Notes under the pieces: generated by a model
What the model saw: the letters and a program-made list of their open reading frames with translations, nothing else
Databases searched by the model: none
What the model was told of the DNA's origin: nothing
Part shown: one piece after another, positions 1 through 7,671 of the stretch
Layout: every line of letters starts with the position of its first letter
How positions within the stretch are numbered: the first letter of the stretch is position 1
Virus record (IMG/VR): IMGVR_UViG_3300014050_000017
Coordinates: 16,134 to 80,133 of that record
Reading direction: 5' to 3' (one strand)
Length of the DNA: 64,000 bases
From: a virus
Made by a program: the position numbers and the translations under genes

Positions 1-1
1 T

Positions 2-118
2 ACTATCAAAGACGCCGACGGACAGGTCGTATATCAAGGTTATGGAACAGAACTAAAATTAGAAACTAAAGAAATAAATGAGGAAGTAGATGAAAGTGAA
101 CCAGCAGGAGAGCAATAA
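2..118 (+). CDS. 3' end of an unknown gene (partial)
   Basis: An open frame enters from the left edge and stops at TAA 116-118. The 38 visible residues are charged, with a Lys/Glu stretch and an acidic tail ending SEPAGEQ. I do not recognise it. The next small gene starts inside its 3' end, as is usual in this packed rightward operon, which supports it being real. Confidence 0.55.
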   Translation, partial: TIKDADGQVVYQGYGTELKLETKEINEEVDESEPAGEQ

Positions 119-221
119 TCTTCACAACCCTGAAGACTTCGCCGCCAGCGAAGAACACCTATGCAAAGAGGGTGCAACTATGTGTGATAAATGCCTAGAT
201 AAATATGGAATAGAGAAATAA
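90..221 (+). CDS. Small Cys-motif protein, 43 aa
   Basis: ATG at 90 is preceded by a good ribosome site (AGGAAG) and overlaps the end of the upstream gene in another frame. The product ends with a Cys, then CDKC (C-x6-C-x2-C, with a His just upstream), which looks like a small metal-binding knuckle. It is shorter than most gene finders accept. The function is unknown. Support comes from the ribosome site, the overlap and the similar Cys-rich genes that follow. Confidence 0.5.
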   Translation: MKVNQQESNNLHNPEDFAASEEHLCKEGATMCDKCLDKYGIEK

Positions 222-237
222 AAAGAAGGAGAAAGAA

Positions 238-336
238 ATGGCACAGTGTAATTGGTGCGGAGATGCTTACGAGAGTAGCCTATGGACTAACCACCTATGT
301 ATTGAACCGAAGGAGAGCGACTATGAAGTGCGCTAA
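238..336 (+). CDS. Tiny zinc-finger-like protein, 32 aa
   Basis: ATG 238 has a strong AGGAG site (around 226-230). The 32-residue product carries C-x2-C, then H-x3-C about twelve residues later (CNWCG ... NHLC), a compact CCHC-type zinc-finger pattern. Its 3' end overlaps the start of the next gene at 323. No function is assigned. Such one-finger phage proteins often bind nucleic acid or host proteins, but that is inference. Confidence 0.5.
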   Translation: MAQCNWCGDAYESSLWTNHLCIEPKESDYEVR

Positions 337-469
337 GTGCTTCATTGAATACGATAACGGCGAAGTTATTGCCCCTATCGACGAAAGCGCTATTGACGAA
401 GTTAGCGAGATAGGTCTAGGATTTTGCGTAATGTGCGTACCACCAGCAGGTACGCCAGCCCAAGTTTAA
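323..469 (+). CDS. Small zinc-ribbon protein, 48 aa
   Basis: I chose ATG 323 over an upstream in-frame ATG at 263 because AAGGAG lies eight bases before it and the longer form would swallow the 238-336 gene. The product starts MKCAKC and has a second pair CVMC, i.e. two C-x2-C knuckles about 28 residues apart around an acidic middle. This is a zinc-ribbon pattern. Specific role unknown. Confidence 0.6.
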   Translation: MKCAKCFIEYDNGEVIAPIDESAIDEVSEIGLGFCVMCVPPAGTPAQV

Positions 470-477
470 GGAAACCT

Positions 478-654
478 ATGAAAGAACACGTTAGGCACTA
501 CGGAAGCGGTAAAGCGCATACGTTGTGCGGAGAAAACTATCCTTTATATCTAAAACTATATAAACTTTCTGCCTTATTGGTAAAGTTAAATAAAGTGTGC
601 GGAGAGTGTTACGCACGATTTATGATTAGAGAGTTAGGTTGCACCTGTAAATAA
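478..654 (+). CDS. Small Cys-containing protein, 58 aa
   Basis: ATG 478 follows TAAGGA, which also holds the stop of the previous gene. An in-frame ATG at 424 would overlap that gene by 46 bases and has no better ribosome site. Cysteines fall as CG, then CGEC, then CTC at the C-terminus, compatible with one bound zinc. The middle is Leu/Lys rich and may form a helix. Its TAA shares a base with the ATG of the next gene (TAATG), so the two are probably translationally coupled. Confidence 0.55.
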   Translation: MKEHVRHYGSGKAHTLCGENYPLYLKLYKLSALLVKLNKVCGECYARFMIRELGCTCK

Positions 655-1082
655 TGCAAACCTTCCTACCATACGCAGACTTCACAGAGGTAGCACGCGT
701 ATTAGATTACAGACGCTTAGGTAAGCAACGCGTCGAAGCCTATCAAATAGTAAGAGTATTAGACGGAACTCAACAAAGTAACGCATGGAGAAACCACCCT
801 GCCGTACTCATGTGGAGAGATAATCTCGACGCCCTAAAGATGTACGGCACAGAGATATGCCTAGAGTGGATACGTCGCGGATATAACGATAATCTTATTA
901 GCCACTTCCAACACAAACCCGCGCCCGACATGCCAGCGTGGCTAGGCGACGAGCGGATACATATATCGCACCAAGCAAACCTAGTGCGAAAATTGCCCGA
1001 GTATTATAGGATACACTTCCCAACAGTAGATGAAACCCTGCCGTACCATTGGCCTATCACAAAGGAGAACATACATGGCTAA
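654..1082 (+). CDS. Pyrimidine-dimer DNA glycosylase-like protein (MSMEG_6728 type)
   Basis: The 142-residue product opens MQTFLPYADF and continues with LDYRRLGKQRVEAYQI and HPAVLMWR. I recognise this as the small family related to T4 endonuclease V (PF03013), often named MSMEG_6728 family in actinobacteria. Members are predicted to cut at UV dimers by glycosylase/lyase chemistry. The Arg-rich LGKQRVE segment is the family signature. The length is normal for the family. The start overlaps the upstream stop (TAATG) and the end overlaps the next gene by eight bases. A role in repairing sunlight damage to phage DNA is inferred. Confidence 0.75.
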   Translation: MQTFLPYADFTEVARVLDYRRLGKQRVEAYQIVRVLDGTQQSNAWRNHPAVLMWRDNLDALKMYGTEICLEWIRRGYNDNLISHFQHKPAPDMPAWLGDERIHISHQANLVRKLPEYYRIHFPTVDETLPYHWPITKENIHG

Positions 1083-1380
1083 GAAAGTAGAGCGCACGTT
1101 TAAGGCAACACTTACCCGTAACACCGCAAAGGGCGGTGCGTGGAAAGTAAATTACACAATTACCGAACTACGCCAAAATGGGTTAGGTAGTTATGACGAC
1201 ATTGAAATCGACAACATTACTACCGCATGGTCTAACGCCAGCGCAGGTAAGCGTTGGATTAAAGAGAGAGTCCAGCAGTTGACTCCACGCAAGAGCATTA
1301 AACTTGATATTACTTCCATCGACGAAAATGAGAAGCCAGTCAAGATTCAAGGCACTTTAATATATAAGCAGGAGAGTTAA
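1075..1380 (+). CDS. Hypothetical basic protein, 101 aa
   Basis: ATG 1075 has AAAGGAG eight bases upstream and is preferred to the ATG at 1030, which lies well inside the previous gene. The product alternates short beta-like segments (KATLTRN, WKVNYTI, VKIQGTLI) with an Asp/Ile-rich centre and is basic at the N-terminus. No known domain is recognised. A small single-sheet nucleic-acid-binding fold is possible but only a guess. Confidence 0.65.
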   Translation: MAKKVERTFKATLTRNTAKGGAWKVNYTITELRQNGLGSYDDIEIDNITTAWSNASAGKRWIKERVQQLTPRKSIKLDITSIDENEKPVKIQGTLIYKQES

Positions 1381-1381
1381 A

Positions 1382-1486
1382 ATGAGTAACCCTATTATCC
1401 CTGAACCAGAGTGGGGTCGTCCTAGCCCTAGCATTAGTGACGACGACGTATTTGAATTTGAAGACGACGATGAAGATGACGAGTAA
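1382..1486 (+). CDS. Very small acidic protein, 34 aa
   Basis: ATG 1382 follows the upstream stop at once and is preceded by CAGGAGAG. The product is Pro/Ser-rich at the start (IIPEPEWGRPSPS) and then almost wholly acidic (EFEDDDEDDE at the end). The function is unknown. Its acidity suggests a partner with a basic protein or DNA mimicry, which is speculation. The end overlaps the next gene. Confidence 0.5.
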   Translation: MSNPIIPEPEWGRPSPSISDDDVFEFEDDDEDDE

Positions 1487-1622
1487 ACTTAATTTAGAAG
1501 CCCTAGTTAAACTTTATAAGCGTAATAGCAAGATGAAGTGGGTAGCATGCCACCACTGCGGTCGCATGTTTATCGTAGATAAGAGAAATATCAGGGTAGA
1601 TACTAAATGTAGTTCATGCTAG
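1470..1622 (+). CDS. Small zinc-ribbon protein, 50 aa
   Basis: This is the last gene of the rightward group. An N-terminal Lys/Leu helix is followed by a clear zinc ribbon: CHHC, a basic spacer, then CSSC at the very C-terminus. The start is uncertain: ATG 1470 or 1476 is chosen, both inside the upstream acidic gene. An in-frame ATG at 1437 is less likely because it lies deeper inside that gene and has no ribosome site. Role unknown; nucleic-acid binding is likely by type. Confidence 0.55.
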   Translation: MKMTSKLNLEALVKLYKRNSKMKWVACHHCGRMFIVDKRNIRVDTKCSSC

Positions 1623-1722
1623 GTTTTCACAGGCGTCAAAGCGGGTTCACTTACCTCTCCCGCCAAGGCTATCCATGAAGCCAACCCCTTCGGCTGAGAT
1701 AGACCTGCGCCTTCATAACAAA

Positions 1723-1754
1723 GAAGCCCCCCTAGACGGCGCTAGGGGGGCTTC
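1723..1754. terminator. Two-way rho-independent terminator between converging genes
   Basis: A perfect 13-bp stem (GAAGCCCCCCTAG pairing with CTAGGGGGGCTTC) closes on a six-base loop. T-rich runs follow on both strands. It lies between the last + gene (ends 1622) and the first - gene (ends 1764), so it should stop transcription from both sides. Confidence 0.9.
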
Positions 1755-1763
1755 ATTATTTAA

Positions 1764-3788
1764 TTATTTAATTGGTACTTCACAGTAATCATTAGAGCAG
1801 TATTTCTCACCGATTGCATCAGCGGCCATCCCTGCATAGACGTCAGTAAAGTCAATAGGAAGCAATTTAAATGTATATTTATCGTATTCTTCCTTAGTTA
1901 TTTGCGTATATGGCATTTGCGGATAGGTCTCGTTCCCCATTGGCAAGAAAGAAACGGTTTTGAGCTGTCCGTCAAACATGTGCAACACAGTTCCTACGGC
2001 GTCCTTTTCAGTATTTGAATTAAATGATACAGTCACAGATACCGAATTGTCCGACCAATGTCGTTGAGCGGTAGAGGCAAGAGACATCTTTTCAAAGATA
2101 GATACATCTTTCTCCGAACGTAGAGCGCTAGATTCAATAGGGAAGAAGACCACACTTGTAGTTTTAGGTGACTCCGACGCCTTTTCTACTTTATAACCCG
2201 ACGCTTTAAACAAAGGTAGCATTGGGTCATCATTAGAAAAGCGGATTGCACGAAGGAAGTGCTTCCCACCAGGAGTCCAGTGAACCCCAGGAGATTCTCC
2301 AGCAAGGATAGACACAGTTCCGCTTGGTTTTACAGTAGTAGTCTTAATAGATTCGCGGATACCTAACCACTCGGAGTAGGTGCGGTCGTAATCTTGGATA
2401 ACCTTGTAACCAGCGTCCATCCACTCACGAAGCACAGGCAAACCTTCGCGGTCAGCAAAGTTAGCCACACCAGACATAGAGGTTCCGATACGGCGGTTAC
2501 GTTGCATAATCGCATTTGTTTCTTCCCAGTGGGTAGGAAGCAAAGTAACAGTCTTAGCGTATAGATACGCAAACTTTAGAGTACGAAGGTAATCTTCTTT
2601 AGAGTCATGGCGGTTCAGGTAAGTCTCCACCAAGGTACAGCACTCAAAAGATTCCAGCGATTGCTCGGCGCATGGGTTGTAACCCGCGGCTCGCCAGTCC
2701 TTGTTGTTGGGCGGGTCTATGAGTCGACCATATTGACGAGTAACGTCCATCCAGATAACGCCAGGCTCACCATTGAGAGCAATACCCTCAACGATATGTT
2801 CTAAATTAGAGCCAACAGATACTTCAACAGAGTTATTAGACATCCATGCCCAACCAGGGTTGGCAGGGTCATAGGAGTTGCGTTCAGGATATACGGCAGA
2901 GTTCTTTAAATTTAAAAAGTCCTTGTCGTCCAGTCTGCCCATGAGCAGCTCAGCAGAGCGGCGGACGTTACCCGAGACCACACAGACACCTATTAAATTA
3001 CCGATATCCGCAATATCCTTGCGAGTTAACTTTTGAGTAGCCCTACCTTTAAATATATTACGAATATAGTCATGTAATTTAATCAGTGGGTCTGGGCCCG
3101 CGGCCGTGCCTCCGAAGGTCTTGATAGGAACACCAGCAGGACGGATAAGTGAGTAGTCAAATATAGGCGACTTCTTATCAGGCATTAGATAGGAGTTGAT
3201 GAGAAGGCTGACAGATTCAACCCAGCCCTCGCGGGTATCTGGGATGACGATTGGGTCTGTATCTGGATGAGGCTCATAAATAGTAAAATCCTTGTCCGCA
3301 CCCTTGTCGTCAAAGCCAACACCTACGCCCAACATTGATGCTTCCATTAGAAAAGCAAATGGTTTAGCAGGGTCTAATTTAGACATGCTAGAAGTAGACA
3401 CGAAAGCACAGTTCTGCAAGGCCGCGGAGTTCTTGAGCTCATTGACCAGTGGGGTGCCCATAACCCATAGCCCACGTCCAGGTGGAGTCCACTTTAAATT
3501 AAACAGGCGGTCAAACGCTTCCTTAGCAGAAGCCTGGGCCCTGGAATCATTCCAAGGTAGTCGTTGGGATTTGCAGTGGTCTTTCTGTAGGGAGTACATG
3601 CCCTCGATAACTCGTTGGCAAACATCTACCCAAGTCTCTTTGGTTCCGTCCTCTTTCAAACGTGAGTAGGTGCGTAAGAAGGTAATCTCACCAACCGAAT
3701 TACCGCCCGCATCTTTATACCCCCAAGGCACTTTCTTGCTCTTGTAGTCCTTTAGGAAGTCCTCGGTTAGTCTGAAAGATAGTGGCAC
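1764..3788 (-). CDS. nrdJ: Class II (adenosylcobalamin-dependent) ribonucleotide reductase
   Basis: About 674 residues, close to the monomeric Lactobacillus-type ribonucleoside-triphosphate reductase. Visible family features are the N-terminal PPGRGLW segment, SGNVRRSAELL, the finger-loop motif NPCAEQSLES with the radical-carrying Cys, KPSGTVS, and a C-terminal C-x4-C pair (CSNDYC) that re-reduces the active site. It makes dNTPs for phage replication and needs vitamin B12 from the host. GTG 3788 is chosen as start because GGAG sits six bases before it; the frame could begin at TTG 3800, which has a poor ribosome site. No ATG is available after the upstream in-frame stop. The two-way terminator follows it. 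Confidence 0.92.
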   Translation of the reverse strand: MPLSFRLTEDFLKDYKSKKVPWGYKDAGGNSVGEITFLRTYSRLKEDGTKETWVDVCQRVIEGMYSLQKDHCKSQRLPWNDSRAQASAKEAFDRLFNLKWTPPGRGLWVMGTPLVNELKNSAALQNCAFVSTSSMSKLDPAKPFAFLMEASMLGVGVGFDDKGADKDFTIYEPHPDTDPIVIPDTREGWVESVSLLINSYLMPDKKSPIFDYSLIRPAGVPIKTFGGTAAGPDPLIKLHDYIRNIFKGRATQKLTRKDIADIGNLIGVCVVSGNVRRSAELLMGRLDDKDFLNLKNSAVYPERNSYDPANPGWAWMSNNSVEVSVGSNLEHIVEGIALNGEPGVIWMDVTRQYGRLIDPPNNKDWRAAGYNPCAEQSLESFECCTLVETYLNRHDSKEDYLRTLKFAYLYAKTVTLLPTHWEETNAIMQRNRRIGTSMSGVANFADREGLPVLREWMDAGYKVIQDYDRTYSEWLGIRESIKTTTVKPSGTVSILAGESPGVHWTPGGKHFLRAIRFSNDDPMLPLFKASGYKVEKASESPKTTSVVFFPIESSALRSEKDVSIFEKMSLASTAQRHWSDNSVSVTVSFNSNTEKDAVGTVLHMFDGQLKTVSFLPMGNETYPQMPYTQITKEEYDKYTFKLLPIDFTDVYAGMAADAIGEKYCSNDYCEVPIK

Positions 3789-3897
3789 TTGCGTCTCCAA
3801 TTCTGCGAAAGATGTTAAGTTTAGTCATGAATTACAGCCTACTTCAGACTGTATAAATATCGGTGTTGTGCATGGTTACTATGCTGATAATAAAGTG

Positions 3898-5343
3898 CTA
3901 CTTTTCTTCTATAGATTTGCGTATCACCTCTGTAGTTTCTGCCTCATTGAGGCCGCCTTCAGGCAATTCTTTTAGCACTTGAGCCCTGTCTCCAAAGATA
4001 GAACTCAGTACTCCTGCGGAACCCTGACGCTCTACGGTCATCCTAATAAACTCGCGTGAGTCGTCCAATTCTTTGACGGTCTTGATTAATTTAAACAGTC
4101 TATCTATCTCTTGGGATACGTTCGGGTCTGCGTATCCACCGTTCATTTCTTCAGAAAAACGCATAAAAGCAACCCTTTGCCCCTGCATTTCTATGATTGC
4201 ATTAATCAAAGACTTGAGTTGGTCTTTGCTCTTTACCTCGATTGGTAACTTAAACGCACACATAGATTGAGGCTTAAAAGCAGGGCAGTTGGCGGCTACA
4301 AAGCAGGTATCACACTGACGAAGGGTGCTTGCTTGTGAGGTCACATGGGTGTTATCTGATATAACTCCATCGGCATCTACATCGGTCTTAACCTCGTATC
4401 CAAACACTGGAAGATTGCGTATTTCATCCGAATTACGCGGTTGAAGTTTCCGCATTTCTACACCCTTATTATCAGCATCTAGGGGTGCGATTTCCGCATT
4501 TGAATCACCTGGTTCATCCTGATAATAAGACTCGCCCACCTTGTTTATCCTCTCTTCAAAACGTTCATAAGACCAAACTGCCAAACGGCAAACTTCTCGG
4601 TTGTCGTCCTCTGCGATAAGGTCGGCATCAAGTCCAGCCTTCTCATAGATATGGTTGTACCTTGTCCTAGCCTGTTCCTTCATCCTCTTGGGATATCTAA
4701 CAAGCCTAGTGCCATCCCAAACGATTGTCTCCCCATGGGTCATCGGGGATATCCATGAAAGGGTGTGGGCAGTTTCGGCTTGGATTGAACGAAGGTTATC
4801 TGGCTTGGCACATCCTAGCGCATGGAAGCGAGTTCCGTTGCGCTTGGTGGCGGTTCTGGTGGTGGAGGCTAGGCGGGTCTCTGACTCTATGGCGGCTCCT
4901 GGAATACCCACATCTAAATAATTATTTATAACCCTGTTGAGGTTATCTAAACCTAAATCTGGGTTCCAGACTGGTAGAAACTTGCCAGGCGGCACCTGGG
5001 CCCAAGCTGTCTTCCTCTGTTGGTCTACGAAGGCTGGGTCTACAAATCCATAATTAAGTTCGGCAAATAAAGTTAATCTATCTATGTTGATGGCTACAAA
5101 ATGCTCATAAGCTGCGGCGAACTCCTCCAGCTCCAGGCGTCCTAGCTTGGCATTCATGGGTAGGCCAGGGTATAGATAAATATAGGAATCCTTAGGGAAG
5201 TAGTTATCTAATAGATACTCTTTAGTTTTGGGCATACCTCTGCGTACCAAGCCATGGAAACTGACTCCTAAGTGGTTGGCAGTGGTGGTTTCTAACAGGG
5301 TTCGATTGCTGGGGATTTCGCATCCCATGTATACGATTTTCAC
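3898..5343 (-). CDS. tRNA-guanine-transglycosylase-like protein (DpdA-like) with Cys-rich C-terminal region
   Basis: 481 residues. The N-terminal 230 or so read like a TIM barrel of the phage DpdA / tRNA-guanine transglycosylase group: strand-like FVAINID, FLPVWNPDLG, then a His-Gly/Ala-Leu-Gly segment (RFHALGCAKPDNL) followed by a Thr/Ser-Trp segment (AHTLSWI) and a Gly/Arg-rich loop. DpdA enzymes swap guanine in DNA for 7-deazaguanine bases. A second part holds C-x2-C-x5-CPAF-x5-C (CDTCFVAANCPAF), probably zinc or Fe-S, and a helical tail. The start is GTG 5343 overlapping the TAG of the gene upstream (TAGTG). No preQ0 synthesis genes are in this window. The fold call is from memory of motif order, so the assignment is tentative. 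Confidence 0.5.
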   Translation of the reverse strand: MKIVYMGCEIPSNRTLLETTTANHLGVSFHGLVRRGMPKTKEYLLDNYFPKDSYIYLYPGLPMNAKLGRLELEEFAAAYEHFVAINIDRLTLFAELNYGFVDPAFVDQQRKTAWAQVPPGKFLPVWNPDLGLDNLNRVINNYLDVGIPGAAIESETRLASTTRTATKRNGTRFHALGCAKPDNLRSIQAETAHTLSWISPMTHGETIVWDGTRLVRYPKRMKEQARTRYNHIYEKAGLDADLIAEDDNREVCRLAVWSYERFEERINKVGESYYQDEPGDSNAEIAPLDADNKGVEMRKLQPRNSDEIRNLPVFGYEVKTDVDADGVISDNTHVTSQASTLRQCDTCFVAANCPAFKPQSMCAFKLPIEVKSKDQLKSLINAIIEMQGQRVAFMRFSEEMNGGYADPNVSQEIDRLFKLIKTVKELDDSREFIRMTVERQGSAGVLSSIFGDRAQVLKELPEGGLNEAETTEVIRKSIEEK

Positions 5344-5813
5344 TATAAGCGCTCTCGTCGCTCGTCGTTATCGTATTCGTCCTGTTGTTTTATCAGTTCT
5401 TCTTGTATCTGCGCCCAAGGCTTGAATCCCCGTTTAAGGCTATCAGGTCTGAAATTCTCATTGGTATAAATAGGGTGAAGGAACATGATTGCCGTTATGC
5501 CTCTGACCAGTAACTTAACGGCTAAGTCTGGGTCGGAAGTAACTACATACTCAACTGGCCCTTGTGAACGAATCCACTCAACGTGTCGCAGTTTAGGGTC
5601 ATCACCTGGGAACGGCACATCTTCTAGTGCAACTAGGTCATCAAAATTATTAATGCGTTGCTGACGTAGCCAATGGTCGGCTTTATCTTTGTCTTCACAC
5701 AGAATAAGTACGCGGTGTTTTTCTTTAAGTGTTTTATAAAAAGATATGCCCTCTACGATAGGGTGCTTTTTATGGTTGCGTAAAACCTCATCCATAAATA
5801 CAAGTATTGCCAC
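5343..5813 (-). CDS. HAD-like protein (degenerate nucleotidase/phosphatase fold?)
   Basis: 156 residues beginning with a hydrophobic strand and acidic turn (AILVFMDEVLR) like HAD motif I, but the usual DxDxT/V is reduced to MDEVL. A later strand RVLILCED stands where motif II (T/S) should be, and VVTSDPDLAVKLL may be the third strand. It could be an inactive HAD fold or an unrelated Rossmann-like protein. The start is GTG 5813 with AGGAG upstream. It is coupled to the transglycosylase-like gene by a TAGTG overlap, which suggests the two act together. Confidence 0.4.
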   Translation of the reverse strand: MAILVFMDEVLRNHKKHPIVEGISFYKTLKEKHRVLILCEDKDKADHWLRQQRINNFDDLVALEDVPFPGDDPKLRHVEWIRSQGPVEYVVTSDPDLAVKLLVRGITAIMFLHPIYTNENFRPDSLKRGFKPWAQIQEELIKQQDEYDNDERRERL

Positions 5814-5825
5814 GACTTAATTCTC

Positions 5826-6761
5826 CTAATTACGTTTATTGGATAACGCTCTCCTGACAAGCGTATCGGCAGACGGTAGTTCTTGTCCATAGGTTGCTGC
5901 CTCAAATACCTGTTTGGATTGTTTTTCAATTTCTTTTAATGCTTTTAGTGCCTGTACAGTTCCAGCAGATTTACCTGCCTGCCAACGATAATTGTGAATA
6001 TCTAAGTACCCTTGACCACTAGGACTAAATGCGTATTTACGTCCTTTATGTATATCTTCAAATAAAGCAGCGCCTTGTTCTACTGCAAGTTTTAATGCAG
6101 CTTCAGCATTACGTCTTGCAACATCTGTTGTTGCTGCACCTATATTAGATAGTGCTTCTGCATATCTTGATAAAATTTCAGTGGCCATTGACGTATCTTG
6201 TGCCACCTTTCTTTCATACATTTTATTAACAGGAACACCGCGAACCTCTGGCTTAACTGTCCAATCATCGTTGGTCAAGTTATACGCTGCATAAGGTTTG
6301 ATAGTCCTGATGTCGGACTGTACATTAACATAAAAAGTTAATTCGTAGGCGTCCATGAAGTTTGTATTTTGACTATTTAATTCAGCACTAAACCCCTCAT
6401 TTAAGGTTTGAGCAATTTGCTTATCGCTGAGCCCTTTTAGTTCTGGGTTTGCCTGACGAAACAGCAGGTAGTTGATACCAACCAAACAATCTAAATCAGC
6501 AGGCTTTCTGGCCGCTGACCACTGGTAGCTCACAGCTGACCCAGCTAGCCAGACCTGTACGTAGGCCTCTGGGTTGTTGTACTTTAGTTTTAAATGGGTA
6601 AATAGGATTCTTAATATAGATGCCCTGATAGACGGGATAACTTTCCCATTTCTAATAAGTCTAGGGTCCAACCCAGCTGATGGGGTTGAGAAGTAGGATG
6701 TCTCTGAAGGCTCTACTGACACTGGCCGTGCCTGTTGCGCCAGCGCTTTGTAGTAGTCCAT
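5826..6761 (-). CDS. Nucleotidyltransferase-fold protein
   Basis: 311 residues. The Pol-beta type nucleotidyltransferase signature is plain: VWLAGSAVSYQW followed by an Asp-x-Asp (ADLDCLVG) at about residues 72-95. The C-terminal half is helical with an Ala-rich stretch. The family moves NMP groups to RNA, protein, drugs or small molecules; the substrate here cannot be told. It is four bases downstream of the 6766-7023 gene and just upstream of the HAD-like gene. A tRNA- or nucleotide-related role is a guess from the neighbours. Confidence 0.65.
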   Translation of the reverse strand: MDYYKALAQQARPVSVEPSETSYFSTPSAGLDPRLIRNGKVIPSIRASILRILFTHLKLKYNNPEAYVQVWLAGSAVSYQWSAARKPADLDCLVGINYLLFRQANPELKGLSDKQIAQTLNEGFSAELNSQNTNFMDAYELTFYVNVQSDIRTIKPYAAYNLTNDDWTVKPEVRGVPVNKMYERKVAQDTSMATEILSRYAEALSNIGAATTDVARRNAEAALKLAVEQGAALFEDIHKGRKYAFSPSGQGYLDIHNYRWQAGKSAGTVQALKALKEIEKQSKQVFEAATYGQELPSADTLVRRALSNKRN

Positions 6762-6765
6762 TTAC

Positions 6766-7023
6766 CTATTCTATATCTTTTTTGTTGCTTTCTTTGTACT
6801 TAACGTCGGTATCCCAGTCGATAACACGATGGTTCTCTGGTTTATCTTTCTTGATACCGCTCATGAAGCCGCACTCTGCATGCGCTGATACAAATTGATT
6901 AGCCCACATGATAACGAGGCCTTCATTTGAATCCTCATTTAAATCGGCTTGGAAACTTGCCTCGCACTTGCATGTCATCTCGATGAATGCCACGGTGCCA
7001 CCTCTATCCCTAGTTCTGTACAT
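6766..7023 (-). CDS. Hypothetical protein, 85 aa, possible zinc site
   Basis: ATG 7023 follows AGGAG. The product has CKC near residue 18 and, after a Trp-containing helix, AHAECG, so a C-x-C ... H-x2-C metal site is possible. The tail is very basic and acidic by turns (KYKESNKKD). I do not know the family. The gene is probably the first of the nucleotidyltransferase / HAD / transglycosylase-like run. Confidence 0.5.
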   Translation of the reverse strand: MYRTRDRGGTVAFIEMTCKCEASFQADLNEDSNEGLVIMWANQFVSAHAECGFMSGIKKDKPENHRVIDWDTDVKYKESNKKDIE

Positions 7024-7088
7024 ACAGTATACTCCTGCTGTACGGTCTAATGTCTAGTGTACCGAGGCCAGTTTTGACCCAAATAGGG

Positions 7089-7652
7089 CTATTTGGTGTA
7101 CAGCCCCTTGCTCTGGTTGTGTTTCATCATGTTGTAGGACTTGACGGGGCAGAAATCACACAGGTGCATTTTAGGCATCTTGGAAGGGTCTAAGCCTGCC
7201 TCTCGGCGGTCTTTTGCTGTATCAGCCTTAAGAATCTTTTTATCAGTCTTGTAGTCTGAACACTGACCTTGTGGACGGTTATGTTGTGCAAAACACTTCA
7301 TTGCATCTGCGGAATAGTTGTCTTTGGTTTCGTAGAAGTTGGTACCAAATACATCTAGTCCAGGTGAGCCGCCCTTTTGGAACTGCTCAACAATCTGCTT
7401 TTTTCCGTCTGGATGTTGCCAAACAACAAGGTCTGCATCTGCAAGCATGCCGCGATGATTAGGGTGACGCTCTACCATTGCATGTAGGAATGGGTTGCGG
7501 TTCTGGTCGTGACCAGGTTTATTATCAAAGGGGAAGCGGTCGTCGTAAGGGATTTCATCAACACTCTTGCAGTCGTAACAGGCAAGTAGTAATACCTTAG
7601 GACGGTCTTTAGGGTCCTCTTTGGGATTTAATTTAGAAAGGTCAAGTACCAT
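7089..7652 (-). CDS. Hypothetical protein, 187 aa, two C-x2-C knuckles
   Basis: CYDC near residue 26 starts a polar, His/Asp/Asn-rich body (KPGHDQNRNPF, ERHPNHRG), and a second knuckle CDFC lies near residue 166, before a Lys/His tail. The pair could bind one zinc across the protein. The TAG stop sits in a perfect 7-bp hairpin (7079-7096). No function is recognised. Confidence 0.6.
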   Translation of the reverse strand: MVLDLSKLNPKEDPKDRPKVLLLACYDCKSVDEIPYDDRFPFDNKPGHDQNRNPFLHAMVERHPNHRGMLADADLVVWQHPDGKKQIVEQFQKGGSPGLDVFGTNFYETKDNYSADAMKCFAQHNRPQGQCSDYKTDKKILKADTAKDRREAGLDPSKMPKMHLCDFCPVKSYNMMKHNQSKGLYTK

Positions 7653-7671
7653 GTGGTAAGACTACCACTAA

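Noticed and set aside
3292-3669. 125-residue frame on the + strand within nrdJ.
   Set aside because: Antisense to a clearly coding and conserved gene; composition is that of a reverse-complement shadow.
3789-3897. Cobalamin riboswitch before the B12-dependent reductase.
   Set aside because: The gap is only about 110 bases, far shorter than B12 riboswitches, and the only GCCACT lies in the coding start, without the rest of the B12 box.
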